From DASXTB01 sp036505615 (GTDB taxonomy: Bacteria; Acidobacteriota; UBA6911; JACQSX01), in assembly GCA_036505615.1 (NCBI GenBank), contig DASXTB010000317.1, forward strand, positions 1 to 32,964: a stretch of DNA of 32,964 nt, in the 5' to 3' direction. Positions 22,358-29,238 of the stretch are shown here, piece after piece; position 1 is the first letter of the stretch, and every line of letters begins with the position of its first letter. Position numbers and translations under genes: made by a program. The notes under the pieces were generated by a model. The model ran no database searches, had not been told where the DNA came from, and saw only the letters and a program-made list of their open reading frames with translations.

Positions 22358-22498
22358 GTGTCGGGCGCTAGGTGTCAGGCGTTGCGTTGTCAATTTTCGG
22401 GCGATAAAGTCTTGAACAGTTGAACTCAGAAACTTGGAACTCTAGATCCAACAGCTAACACCCAGCGCCTAACACCCCGCACCCAACACCCAAAACCG
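22339..22498. repeat. Heptamer array pair, GTTAGGT/GTCGGGC family, starting inside aroDE
   Basis: Units GTTAGGT, GTTAGGT, GTCGGGC, GCTAGGT and GTCAGGC are in register from 22346 to about 22387. The first supplies the aroDE stop codon. After a 60-base spacer the inverted arm (CTAACAC, CCAACAC, CCTAACA and similar, 22449-22498) follows. The arms could pair. The hisZ promoter candidate starts 17 bases after the second arm. Confidence 0.8.
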
Positions 22499-22514
22499 AA
22501 AACTTTGTTGGTAG

Positions 22515-22543
22515 TTGTAATCGGTGTTCGCTGAGAGTAGATT
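22515..22543 (+). promoter_or_regulatory. Possible promoter of the his cluster
   Basis: TTGTAA (22515-22520) and TAGATT (22538-22543) are 17 bases apart. The predicted start would leave only a few bases before the hisZ ATG at 22556. Each hexamer matches consensus at four of six positions, so this is weak. Confidence 0.3.
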
Positions 22544-22555
22544 TAAAACTTTTCT

Positions 22556-23629
22556 ATGCAGAAACCGCGCACTCTTGCACCGGGGGTTCAGTATTTCAGA
22601 GGCCCGGAGTCGAAAAAAAGACGAAACATACTGCAACAGCTTTACGAAACGTTTGAAGGCTGGGGCTACCAAGAGCTGGTACTTCCCATTATCGATTACG
22701 CGCAGTCGTTTCATCTCGCTCTGGGGTCAGACGTCGAAGAGCGAATGTATTCATTCGTAGACCGCGACGGCAGCCTGCTGGCTCTTCGGCCCGATATCAC
22801 CACGCTGGTTGCCAAAGTGGTGGCTGCCGATGGAGCGTCTGAATTGCCTCTTCGAGTCTGGTACGACGGAGAAGTTTTTCGGTACGAAAACCCCAAGGCG
22901 GGCCAGCAGCGAGAGTTTTATCAGGCCGGGATCGAATTGATTGGAAGCCAGTCGCTTGCCGCGGAGATTGAAGTCCTGCTCGTCATGTTGGAAGGCTTGA
23001 TCCGGAGCGGCTTGAAATCAGTCGTCATTCCGCTTGGGCACGCAGAATTTTTCAATGGTATCGTGGAAGGTTTGAATCTGCCGGCAGCAGACGCCACGAC
23101 GCTGAAGAACCTTGTAGACCATAAGGATTCCTGGGGCATCGAACACATGATTTCCGCGCTGAAGGTGTCGCAGGCAAAACAGGATTTTCTCCGGGCGTTG
23201 CCCCGCCTGGCGGGGCGCATGGAGGTGCTCGACCGGGCAGACAGCGTGGTGCAAAATGCCCGGTCACGTCAGGCTCTGGAGCAATTGGCGAGTATTTTTG
23301 ACAAACTCTCGGGGCTGGGTGTGGCTGAACACTTTCTTATCGACTTGGCTGAAGTCCGTAAGCTTGACTACTACACTGGACTGATTTTCCGAGTTTACAG
23401 TGAAAGTCTGGGTTTTGCCATTGGAGGAGGAGGCCGCTACGACTCGCTGATGGGAAAGTTTGGTCGCTCTCTCCCGGCGGTGGGATTTTCCATCAGTTTG
23501 GAAAGACTGCTGGCCGCGCTTGCGCCGGATCGGCCTCAATCGGCCGAGATTGAAAGGACCTTGGATTTCGGTGAAGCGCTGCAAAAGCGGGTAATAAGCA
23601 AGAGAATTTGCATGGAGTTGCCCTCGTGA
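22556..23629 (+). CDS. hisZ: ATP phosphoribosyltransferase regulatory subunit
   Basis: HisZ is a catalytically inactive histidyl-tRNA-synthetase paralogue needed by short-form HisG. The 357-residue product has the class II aaRS core GYQELVLPIIDYAQSF, LLALRPDITTLVAKVVA, GQQREFYQAGIELIG and KLDYYTGLIFRVY, then GGGGRYDSLMGKFG. It has no C-terminal anticodon-binding domain. The next gene encodes a short HisG, which supports HisZ over HisS. The hisZ stop overlaps the hisG start (GTGA). Confidence 0.93.
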   Translation: MQKPRTLAPGVQYFRGPESKKRRNILQQLYETFEGWGYQELVLPIIDYAQSFHLALGSDVEERMYSFVDRDGSLLALRPDITTLVAKVVAADGASELPLRVWYDGEVFRYENPKAGQQREFYQAGIELIGSQSLAAEIEVLLVMLEGLIRSGLKSVVIPLGHAEFFNGIVEGLNLPAADATTLKNLVDHKDSWGIEHMISALKVSQAKQDFLRALPRLAGRMEVLDRADSVVQNARSRQALEQLASIFDKLSGLGVAEHFLIDLAEVRKLDYYTGLIFRVYSESLGFAIGGGGRYDSLMGKFGRSLPAVGFSISLERLLAALAPDRPQSAEIERTLDFGEALQKRVISKRICMELPS

Positions 23630-24246
23630 TTGTGATGGCGCTGCCTAAGGGCCGAATCTTTGATGCCAGCCTGTCCTTTTTGGCTGGGTGCGGTATTTCA
23701 CTGCCTCCGGACACAGCATCAACGCGAAAGCTGCAACTGGATTCCAGTGATGGCAGGTATCGTTTCATTCTGGTGAAGGCGATCGACGTTCCAATTTATG
23801 TGGAATATGGCGCTGCCGATGCCGGAATTTGCGGGACCGATGTGCTGCGTGAGCTGGCGCCCGACGTGCACCAACCGCTGGATCTGAAGTTTGGCAGGTG
23901 CCGCATGGTAGTGGCAGGCCGAGGCACAGAGGACGGCAACGCGCGCCCCGCGCCGCGAATCGCCACCAAATATCCGCGCATCGCGGAACAGTTCTTTCGC
24001 CAGCGCGGCAAGGCGGTCGAGGTGATACCTGTTTCGGGATCGGTGGAACTGGCCCCGGCGCTGGGACTTGCCGAGCTGATTGTCGATTTGGTCGAAACCG
24101 GAAATACCCTGCGAGAGAACGGGCTGGTGGTAGTTGATGAAATCATGCAATGCACGGCGCGCCTGATTATCAACCGGGCCAGCTTTCACACGCGGCAGAA
24201 GGAGATCAGCGCGCTGCTAGATTGCATGGAGAGGCGACTGTCATGA
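23626..24246 (+). CDS. hisG: ATP phosphoribosyltransferase, short form
   Basis: First step of histidine synthesis: PRPP plus ATP to phosphoribosyl-ATP. At 206 residues it lacks the C-terminal regulatory domain, which marks the HisZ-dependent short form. Signatures are MALPKGRIFDASLSFL, GAADAGICGTDVL and the PRPP loop IPVSGSVELAPALGLAELIVDLVETGNTL region. The GTG at 23626 is preferred: it overlaps the hisZ stop, GGAG lies eight bases upstream, and it gives the usual N terminus. GTG 23632 and ATG 23635 are alternatives. Confidence 0.95.
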   Translation: MIVMALPKGRIFDASLSFLAGCGISLPPDTASTRKLQLDSSDGRYRFILVKAIDVPIYVEYGAADAGICGTDVLRELAPDVHQPLDLKFGRCRMVVAGRGTEDGNARPAPRIATKYPRIAEQFFRQRGKAVEVIPVSGSVELAPALGLAELIVDLVETGNTLRENGLVVVDEIMQCTARLIINRASFHTRQKEISALLDCMERRLS

Positions 24247-25532
24247 TCGGCATCCTGACCGGCCCCGCCGCGGAAAGCTACATTTCCAAACTGCGCTCGG
24301 GCAATGGAGCGAGCCGAAAGCTGGCAGAGCGGACGGTAGACAAGATCCTGCGCGATGTTCGCAAGCGCCGCGACTTGGCAGTGATTGACGCTACCGCCCG
24401 ATTCGACAGCTGCCATCTTCGTCCCGAGGAATTCCGGATCCAGGAAGACTATTTGAAAAGATTGGCCAGAAAGGCGGATCCGCAGTGGTTGAAGGCGCTG
24501 CGGAGGGCGATCGGAAATATTCGAGCCTTTCACGAACGGCAGAAGGAGAGGGGTTGGCGTACGGGAGCACGCGATTGCTTTCAGGGGCAGATAATTCGGC
24601 CGTTGCATGCGGTAGGCGTCTATGTCCCAGGCGGAAAAGCCGCCTATCCATCCACCCTGCTGATGAATGCCATACCGGCCCAAATTGCCGGCGTAGAAAG
24701 GATCGCGGTGGTTTCTCCGCCGGCTTCCTTTGAGAGCCACCCCGTTCTGGCTGCGGCTTGCGTGGAAATGAAGCTGACCGAAGTATACCGTCTCGGCGGA
24801 GCTCAGGCTGTTGCGGCCCTCGCGTTTGGGACGGAGACGGTTCCCCGGGTTGACAAGATCGTTGGTCCAGGCAATATTTTTGTCGCGCTGGCCAAACAGA
24901 AAGTTTTCGGGCAAGTGGACATAGACATGATTGCAGGCCCGACGGAAGTGGCCGTAATTGCCGACGAAGATGCATCGCCTGCCTATGTCGCCGCAGACAT
25001 GTTGGCTCAGGCGGAACACGATGAACAGGCGGTTGCTGTTTGCATCACCACCTGCGAGCAATTGGCTCGAAAAGTGGTGCGGCAGTTGCAGCAGCAGACG
25101 CAGCATGTAACGCGCCGCCAGATAGCGCGCCGAGCCCTGGAAGAAAGAGGCGCACTTTTGCTTGCCGAATCACGGGATCAGACAATCGCCTGGGCCAACC
25201 TGCTTGCGCCGGAACATTTGGAACTGCTGGTGCGCGATGAGAAACCATACCTGGAAAGCATCGTTAACGCCGGGGCTGTTCTCATCGGCAGCTTTACCCC
25301 GGAGCCAGTGGGGGATTATTGGGCCGGCCCCAATCATGTGTTGCCCACCAATGGCACCGCACGCTATTCATCTCCCTTGGGTGTGTATGATTTCATAAAA
25401 CGAACGAGCGTGATTAAGTATTCACGCGAACGGCTGAAAGCGGCTGGTCCGTACATACAGCGGCTGGCAATGGCGGAAGGCCTGCAAGCGCACGCCCGCG
25501 CCGTGGCGATCCGGTTTGAAAAGGGAAAGTAG
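24243..25532 (+). CDS. hisD: Histidinol dehydrogenase
   Basis: Oxidises histidinol to histidine in the last two steps of the pathway, using NAD and zinc. The 429-residue product has GVYVPGGKAAYPSTLLMNA, VYRLGGAQAVAALAFGTE, KIVGPGNIFVALAKQ, IAGPTEVAVIADEDA, the metal/catalytic region LAQAEHDEQA and the C-terminal EPVGDYWAGPNHVLPT. The ATG at 24243 overlaps the hisG stop by four bases (ATGA) and gives the normal family length. An upstream extension would be inside hisG and is rejected. Confidence 0.96.
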   Translation: MIGILTGPAAESYISKLRSGNGASRKLAERTVDKILRDVRKRRDLAVIDATARFDSCHLRPEEFRIQEDYLKRLARKADPQWLKALRRAIGNIRAFHERQKERGWRTGARDCFQGQIIRPLHAVGVYVPGGKAAYPSTLLMNAIPAQIAGVERIAVVSPPASFESHPVLAAACVEMKLTEVYRLGGAQAVAALAFGTETVPRVDKIVGPGNIFVALAKQKVFGQVDIDMIAGPTEVAVIADEDASPAYVAADMLAQAEHDEQAVAVCITTCEQLARKVVRQLQQQTQHVTRRQIARRALEERGALLLAESRDQTIAWANLLAPEHLELLVRDEKPYLESIVNAGAVLIGSFTPEPVGDYWAGPNHVLPTNGTARYSSPLGVYDFIKRTSVIKYSRERLKAAGPYIQRLAMAEGLQAHARAVAIRFEKGK

Positions 25533-25548
25533 ACCGGTCCGTTGTCCC

Positions 25549-25613
25549 GGGAGCGCACGCATCTTGCGTGCTGGTGTGCTCGCGAAAGAAGCACGCTAGA
25601 AGCGTGCGCTCCC
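25549..25613. repeat. Nested palindrome between hisD and hisC
   Basis: GGGAGCGCACGC (25549-25560) and GCGTGCGCTCCC (25602-25613) are perfect reverse complements. Inside them GCGTGC (25565-25570) and GCACGC (25591-25596) are a second pair, so each side can also fold alone. It could form a cruciform or mRNA hairpin within the his cluster. No T-run follows, so it is not a standard terminator. Confidence 0.75.
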
Positions 25614-25639
25614 AGGTTACTGATAACCTTCACATCTGA

Positions 25640-26719
25640 ATGCTCAAAGATCCTTTAAAAAAAGTTAAGCCTGAGATAGTCGGCATATCTGCGTACGATC
25701 TGAAGCCGCATCAGTGCCGCATAAAGCTGAACCAGAACGAAAACCCGTTTGACGTCCCGGCCTTTATCAAGGACGAGTTGGCCCAGCGGATTAGCGAGCG
25801 CGCGTGGGGGCGCTATCCTGATTTCAAGCCCGCTTCGCTGTGCAAGAAACTGGCCGAACATACCGGCTGGGTTCCGGCAGGTGTGGCGGTAGGAAACGGC
25901 TCCAATGAATTGCTGCAGAATGTGCTTCACATGGTGCTGGAGCGCGGCAAGAAGTTGCTTATCGTGACTCCTACCTTCACCCTTTACCGCATCCTGGGGC
26001 TGAGCAACGGCGCCAGCATAATCGAGGTCCCGCTTGAAGACTTCACTCGCTTTCCGCGGGAACGGCTGCTGCAGGCAACCGAACGCGAACAACCGGAGGT
26101 AATGCTTTTTTGCTCTCCCAATAACCCTACCGGAACACTGCTTGAGAACGGGACGCTCCACGACTTGCTGGAGTTGAGCGAGGGCCTGGTAGTGGTCGAC
26201 CAGGCGTATCATGAATTCAGCGAAGGGACGGGAACCGAGTTGCTGCATCGTTATCCAAACCTTATACTCACCCGAACCTTTTCCAAGGCAATGGCGGCTG
26301 CGGGGCTCCGGCTCGGCTATCTGCTGGCACATCCGGAAGTGGTTCGGCAGGTAAACAAAGTGAAGCTGCCATACAATCTGAATTTCGTTTCACTGGCAGC
26401 CGCTGAGGCGATTCTGGATAACCTGCATTGTTTTTTGGAGCCGATCCAAAAGTTGATCCGCCAGCGGCGCCGCCTGTACGAAGAGATGAGGGAGATCGAA
26501 GGAGTGGAAGTATTTCCATCTCATGCCAACTTCCTTCTGTTTCGGGTCAAGGACCCGGGCCGGGTTTTTTCTGAGCTCCGGGAGCGCGGAATTTTGATTC
26601 GCGATGTCTCTTCCTCCCCGGGCCTGGAGGGTTGCCTGCGCGTGACCGTAGGACTTCCACAGGAGAATTTGGAATTCCTGCGAGCATTGAAAGAGAGTAT
26701 GCGATGGGTCGAACAGTAA
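25640..26719 (+). CDS. hisC: Histidinol-phosphate aminotransferase
   Basis: A PLP fold-type I transaminase of 359 residues. Substrate and cofactor residues are seen in LNQNENPFD, GNGSNELLQ, SPNNPTG (N162), VVDQAYHEF (D187, Y190) and the PLP lysine K216 in TRTFSKAMAAAGLRLGY. Histidinol phosphate is the likely substrate, given its place between hisD and hisB. The ATG at 25640 is not preceded by a strong ribosome site. The 3' end overlaps hisB by 16 bases. Confidence 0.94.
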   Translation: MLKDPLKKVKPEIVGISAYDLKPHQCRIKLNQNENPFDVPAFIKDELAQRISERAWGRYPDFKPASLCKKLAEHTGWVPAGVAVGNGSNELLQNVLHMVLERGKKLLIVTPTFTLYRILGLSNGASIIEVPLEDFTRFPRERLLQATEREQPEVMLFCSPNNPTGTLLENGTLHDLLELSEGLVVVDQAYHEFSEGTGTELLHRYPNLILTRTFSKAMAAAGLRLGYLLAHPEVVRQVNKVKLPYNLNFVSLAAAEAILDNLHCFLEPIQKLIRQRRRLYEEMREIEGVEVFPSHANFLLFRVKDPGRVFSELRERGILIRDVSSSPGLEGCLRVTVGLPQENLEFLRALKESMRWVEQ

Positions 26720-27294
26720 AAGTAGAGAGAAAGACCAAGGAGACCGAAGTCAAGGTGGAACTGAATCTGGATGGCACGGGCAAATGCAGCATTGCCACCG
26801 GCATTGGATTCTTCGATCATATGCTGGAGCTGCTGGGGAAACACGGGTCGCTTGATTTGAATATCGCGTCCAAGGGCGACCTGCATATCGATTCACACCA
26901 CTCAGTGGAAGACACCGGAATTTGTCTGGGGCAGGCGCTGGCGCAGGCGCTGGGCGAGAAGAGAGGAATTGCGCGTTATGGATTCTTTTATCTTCCGATG
27001 GATGAAACACTGGCCCGTGTTGTAGTTGACCTTTCCGGACGCGCCTATTTTGTTTATCGGGTCCCCAGCCGCGACGGCCGGATGGGCGATCTTCCGTTTG
27101 AGATGGTGGAGGAGTTCTGGCGGTCCTTTTGTTCGCATGCGAAGATGAACTTGCATATAGAGCTAATTTACGGTTCCAACCTCCATCACATTTCCGAAGC
27201 GATTTTCAAGGGAACGGCCCGCGCGCTTCAACAGGCGGTGCGCGTCGTTCCGGGCGATACTTCCATTCCTTCAACAAAGGGTGATCTGGGATGA
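26704..27294 (+). CDS. hisB: Imidazoleglycerol-phosphate dehydratase
   Basis: Dehydrates IGP to imidazole-acetol phosphate. The 196-residue product is the dehydratase alone, without the HAD-type histidinol phosphatase domain of E. coli HisB. The manganese-binding repeats are GIGFFDHMLELLGKHG, DSHHSVEDTGICLG, HAKMNLHIE and NLHHISEAIFKGTARAL. ATG 26704, in frame within the end of hisC, gives the family start GRTVKVERKTKETEV. Its stop overlaps the hisH ATG (ATGA). Confidence 0.96.
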   Translation: MGRTVKVERKTKETEVKVELNLDGTGKCSIATGIGFFDHMLELLGKHGSLDLNIASKGDLHIDSHHSVEDTGICLGQALAQALGEKRGIARYGFFYLPMDETLARVVVDLSGRAYFVYRVPSRDGRMGDLPFEMVEEFWRSFCSHAKMNLHIELIYGSNLHHISEAIFKGTARALQQAVRVVPGDTSIPSTKGDLG

Positions 27295-27896
27295 CTACCT
27301 TGGTGGTGGACTATCAGATCTGCAATCTCGGCTCTGTGCGGAGGGCTTTTGAGGCGCTGGGAGCAGAAGACATCAAGTTCTCAGTCCGGAAGGAAGACTT
27401 CGCCGCCGCCGATCGCGTAGTGCTCCCGGGAGTCGGCTCATTCCGCCAGGGGATGGAAAATCTGCAACGCCTGGATCTGATTGCGGCTCTGAAGGAATAC
27501 GCACAAGAGGGAAAGCCCCTGCTGGGTCTCTGTTTGGGAATGCAATTGTTGTTTACCGAAGGAGAAGAGTTTGGCCGGACCGGTGGGCTGGGATTGATTC
27601 CTGGACGCGTGGAGCGGATGCAAGGCGATGTTCCCGTTCCTCATGTGGGTTGGAATCAAATTGCCTGGACGCGCCGGGAGAAGATCAACGAGAAGATCCC
27701 CACGCTCTCCTATTTCTACTTTGTGCATTCTTATGTGTGCCGTCCTGATGGTGAGCAAGACATTTTGGGATTGACAGACTATGGAGAGGATTTCCCGTCT
27801 GCGATCCAACATGACAACATCCTGGGCCTGCAGTGTCACCCGGAAAAAAGCCAGCAACCGGGCCTGACGTGGTTGGCAAACTTCCTTAGATTGTGA
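27291..27896 (+). CDS. hisH: Imidazole glycerol phosphate synthase, glutaminase subunit
   Basis: Supplies ammonia to HisF for closing the imidazole ring. The 201-residue class I amidotransferase has the oxyanion region VVLPGVGSF, nucleophile C81 in GLCLGMQLLF, PHVGWNQI, YFVHSY and the His/Glu pair H183 and E185 in GLQCHPEKSQ. HisF is its obligate partner but is not in the window. A heptamer array begins right after the stop and fills the gap to hisA. Confidence 0.96.
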   Translation: MTTLVVDYQICNLGSVRRAFEALGAEDIKFSVRKEDFAAADRVVLPGVGSFRQGMENLQRLDLIAALKEYAQEGKPLLGLCLGMQLLFTEGEEFGRTGGLGLIPGRVERMQGDVPVPHVGWNQIAWTRREKINEKIPTLSYFYFVHSYVCRPDGEQDILGLTDYGEDFPSAIQHDNILGLQCHPEKSQQPGLTWLANFLRL

Positions 27897-28180
27897 GGGA
27901 AGGCGGAAAGCAGACGGCAGGAGGCAGACGGCAGGAGGCAGACGGCAGGAAGCAGGAGGCAGGAAGCGGAAGGCAGAAGGCAGAAGGCAGAAAGGGGAAG
28001 GTAGAAAGCAGGAGGCAGACGGAAGAAGGCAGAAGGCGGAAAGCAGAAGGCGGAAAGCAGAAGGCGGAAAGCAGAAGGTATTAGCGGAAATTAAAGCATA
28101 ATTGCGTGCCTCCTGCCGCCTGCCTCCTGCCTCCTGCCTCCTGCCGTCTGCCTCCTGCCGTCTGCTTTCTGCCTTCAAGT
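27897..28180. repeat. Heptamer array pair, GCAGAAG/GCGGAAG family, between hisH and hisA
   Basis: The forward arm has about 25 units in unbroken 7-base register from 27901 to 28077 (AGGCAGA, AGGCGGA, AAGCAGA, CGGCAGG and variants). It starts four bases after the hisH stop. A spacer of about 30 AT-rich bases follows, then about ten inverted units (GCCTCCT, GCCGTCT) at 28109-28180. The strand bias is extreme: nearly all purine in the first arm and pyrimidine in the second. No gene is supported. Confidence 0.92.
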
Positions 28181-28206
28181 TGCACTTAGACAACTGAACA
28201 AGAATC

Positions 28207-28932
28207 ATGGATCTCTATCCCGCAATTGACCTTCTGGGCGGTAAATGCGTGCGTTTGACCAGGGGTGACTTCAAGCAAGTCACCGTGTACTCCGACGATC
28301 CACTGCAGACAGCCTCGGAATTTGCCGCTGCCGGCGCACGCTGGCTCCATGTGGTGGACCTGGACGGCGCGCGCAGCGGCCTTCAAGCTAATCTCGCGCT
28401 GGTCCAGCAAATCGCCAAAATTCCCGGAATCAAATTGCAAATGGGGGGGGGCCTGCGCACCGGCGCTTCGGTCCGCAAAGCCCTGCAGTGGGGAGTTTCC
28501 CGCTGTGTCTTGGGAACTGCAGCGCTGGATCGGGAATTACTGGGCAAACTGGGCGACGAGTTTGGCGACAAGTTGGCCGTGGGCGTGGATGTCGAAGGAG
28601 GCACTGTGCGAGTCTCGGGGTGGACCAGGGACAGCGGTGTGACGGTGGAAGATTTCCTGGCTGCGATGAAGGAAGTTTCGCTGCGATATGTCATGGTGAC
28701 CGATATTGTGCGCGACGGCACGCTTGCCGGCCCCAATGTTTCCCTGCTGAAAGATGTGGTGAAAAGAGGATTTCAAGTCTTAGCTTCCGGTGGGGTTTCG
28801 TCACTCGCGGATCTGGAACTGCTGGCCAAGGAACTGCCGCAGCTGGAAGGCGTGATCGTAGGCAAAGCGATCTACGAAAAGATTTTCACCGTCAGTGAAG
28901 CCCTTCAATGCCTGAAATCCGCCAGCCGGTAG
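28207..28932 (+). CDS. hisA: Phosphoribosylformimino-5-aminoimidazole carboxamide ribotide isomerase
   Basis: A TIM-barrel isomerase of 241 residues. The catalytic acids are D8 in YPAIDLLGG and D128 in VGVDVEGG. Phosphate-binding motifs are QMGGGLRTG and LASGGVSSLADL. VTDIVRDGTLAGPN distinguishes HisA from HisF. It is separated from hisH by the repeat pair. hisF and hisI/E, which commonly follow hisA, are absent: the next gene is convergent. Confidence 0.95.
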   Translation: MDLYPAIDLLGGKCVRLTRGDFKQVTVYSDDPLQTASEFAAAGARWLHVVDLDGARSGLQANLALVQQIAKIPGIKLQMGGGLRTGASVRKALQWGVSRCVLGTAALDRELLGKLGDEFGDKLAVGVDVEGGTVRVSGWTRDSGVTVEDFLAAMKEVSLRYVMVTDIVRDGTLAGPNVSLLKDVVKRGFQVLASGGVSSLADLELLAKELPQLEGVIVGKAIYEKIFTVSEALQCLKSASR

Positions 28933-28994
28933 GACGCTCCGACCGAGCCGCGCGCGTCAGGAAGCGGACTCTCGATCTAAATGGAACTTCTGCC

Positions 28995-29081
28995 CGCCCC
29001 GCCGGTCTGTCGGGGCGGTTCGTGAACCGCGTGTCGAAGCATGCCGATTTCGTTGTAAGACGGGCGGCTCGCGAGCCGCCC
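28995..29081. repeat. Three hairpins downstream of hisA
   Basis: CGCCCCG/CGGGGCG (28995-29017), the overlapping GCGGTTC-GT-GAACCGC (29015-29030), and a perfect 20-base palindrome GGGCGGCTCG/CGAGCCGCCC (29062-29081) lie in the gap between convergent hisA and the PBP gene. There is no T-run, so they are palindromic repeats rather than standard terminators. The rest of the 306-base gap has no gene. Confidence 0.65.
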
Positions 29082-29118
29082 CTACAGATGGCGAAGAATT
29101 TGGGCAGCCGACCCAAGC

Positions 29119-29227
29119 CCGAATCACAAATTACCAATGACAAATGACGCTTTTTCCTGCCTCCTGCCGTCTGCCTCCTGCCTCCTGCCGTCTGCCCCCG
29201 GCCTCCTGCCGTCTGCCCCCGGCCGCC
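29119..29227. repeat. Heptamer arrays downstream of the PBP gene
   Basis: A short CAAATTA/CCAATGA/CAAATGA run (29124-29147) is followed by about ten GCCTCCT/GCCGTCT/GCCCCCG units (29155-29227), the same family as at 27897-28180. On the minus strand the purine array starts about 14 bases after the PBP stop. Confidence 0.8.
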
Positions 29228-29238
29228 TATCCAGGAGA

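Noticed and set aside
22556..23629. Histidyl-tRNA synthetase (hisS) for the hisZ gene
   Set aside because: There is no C-terminal anticodon-binding domain, the length is about 357 rather than 420-plus, and a short-form hisG follows directly.
24150..24242. Upstream extension of hisD
   Set aside because: It lies wholly inside hisG, and the ATG at 24243 gives the family-typical start and a 4-base overlap.
29062..29081. Perfect palindrome after hisA as an intrinsic terminator
   Set aside because: No T-run follows on either strand; it looks like a dispersed palindromic repeat.
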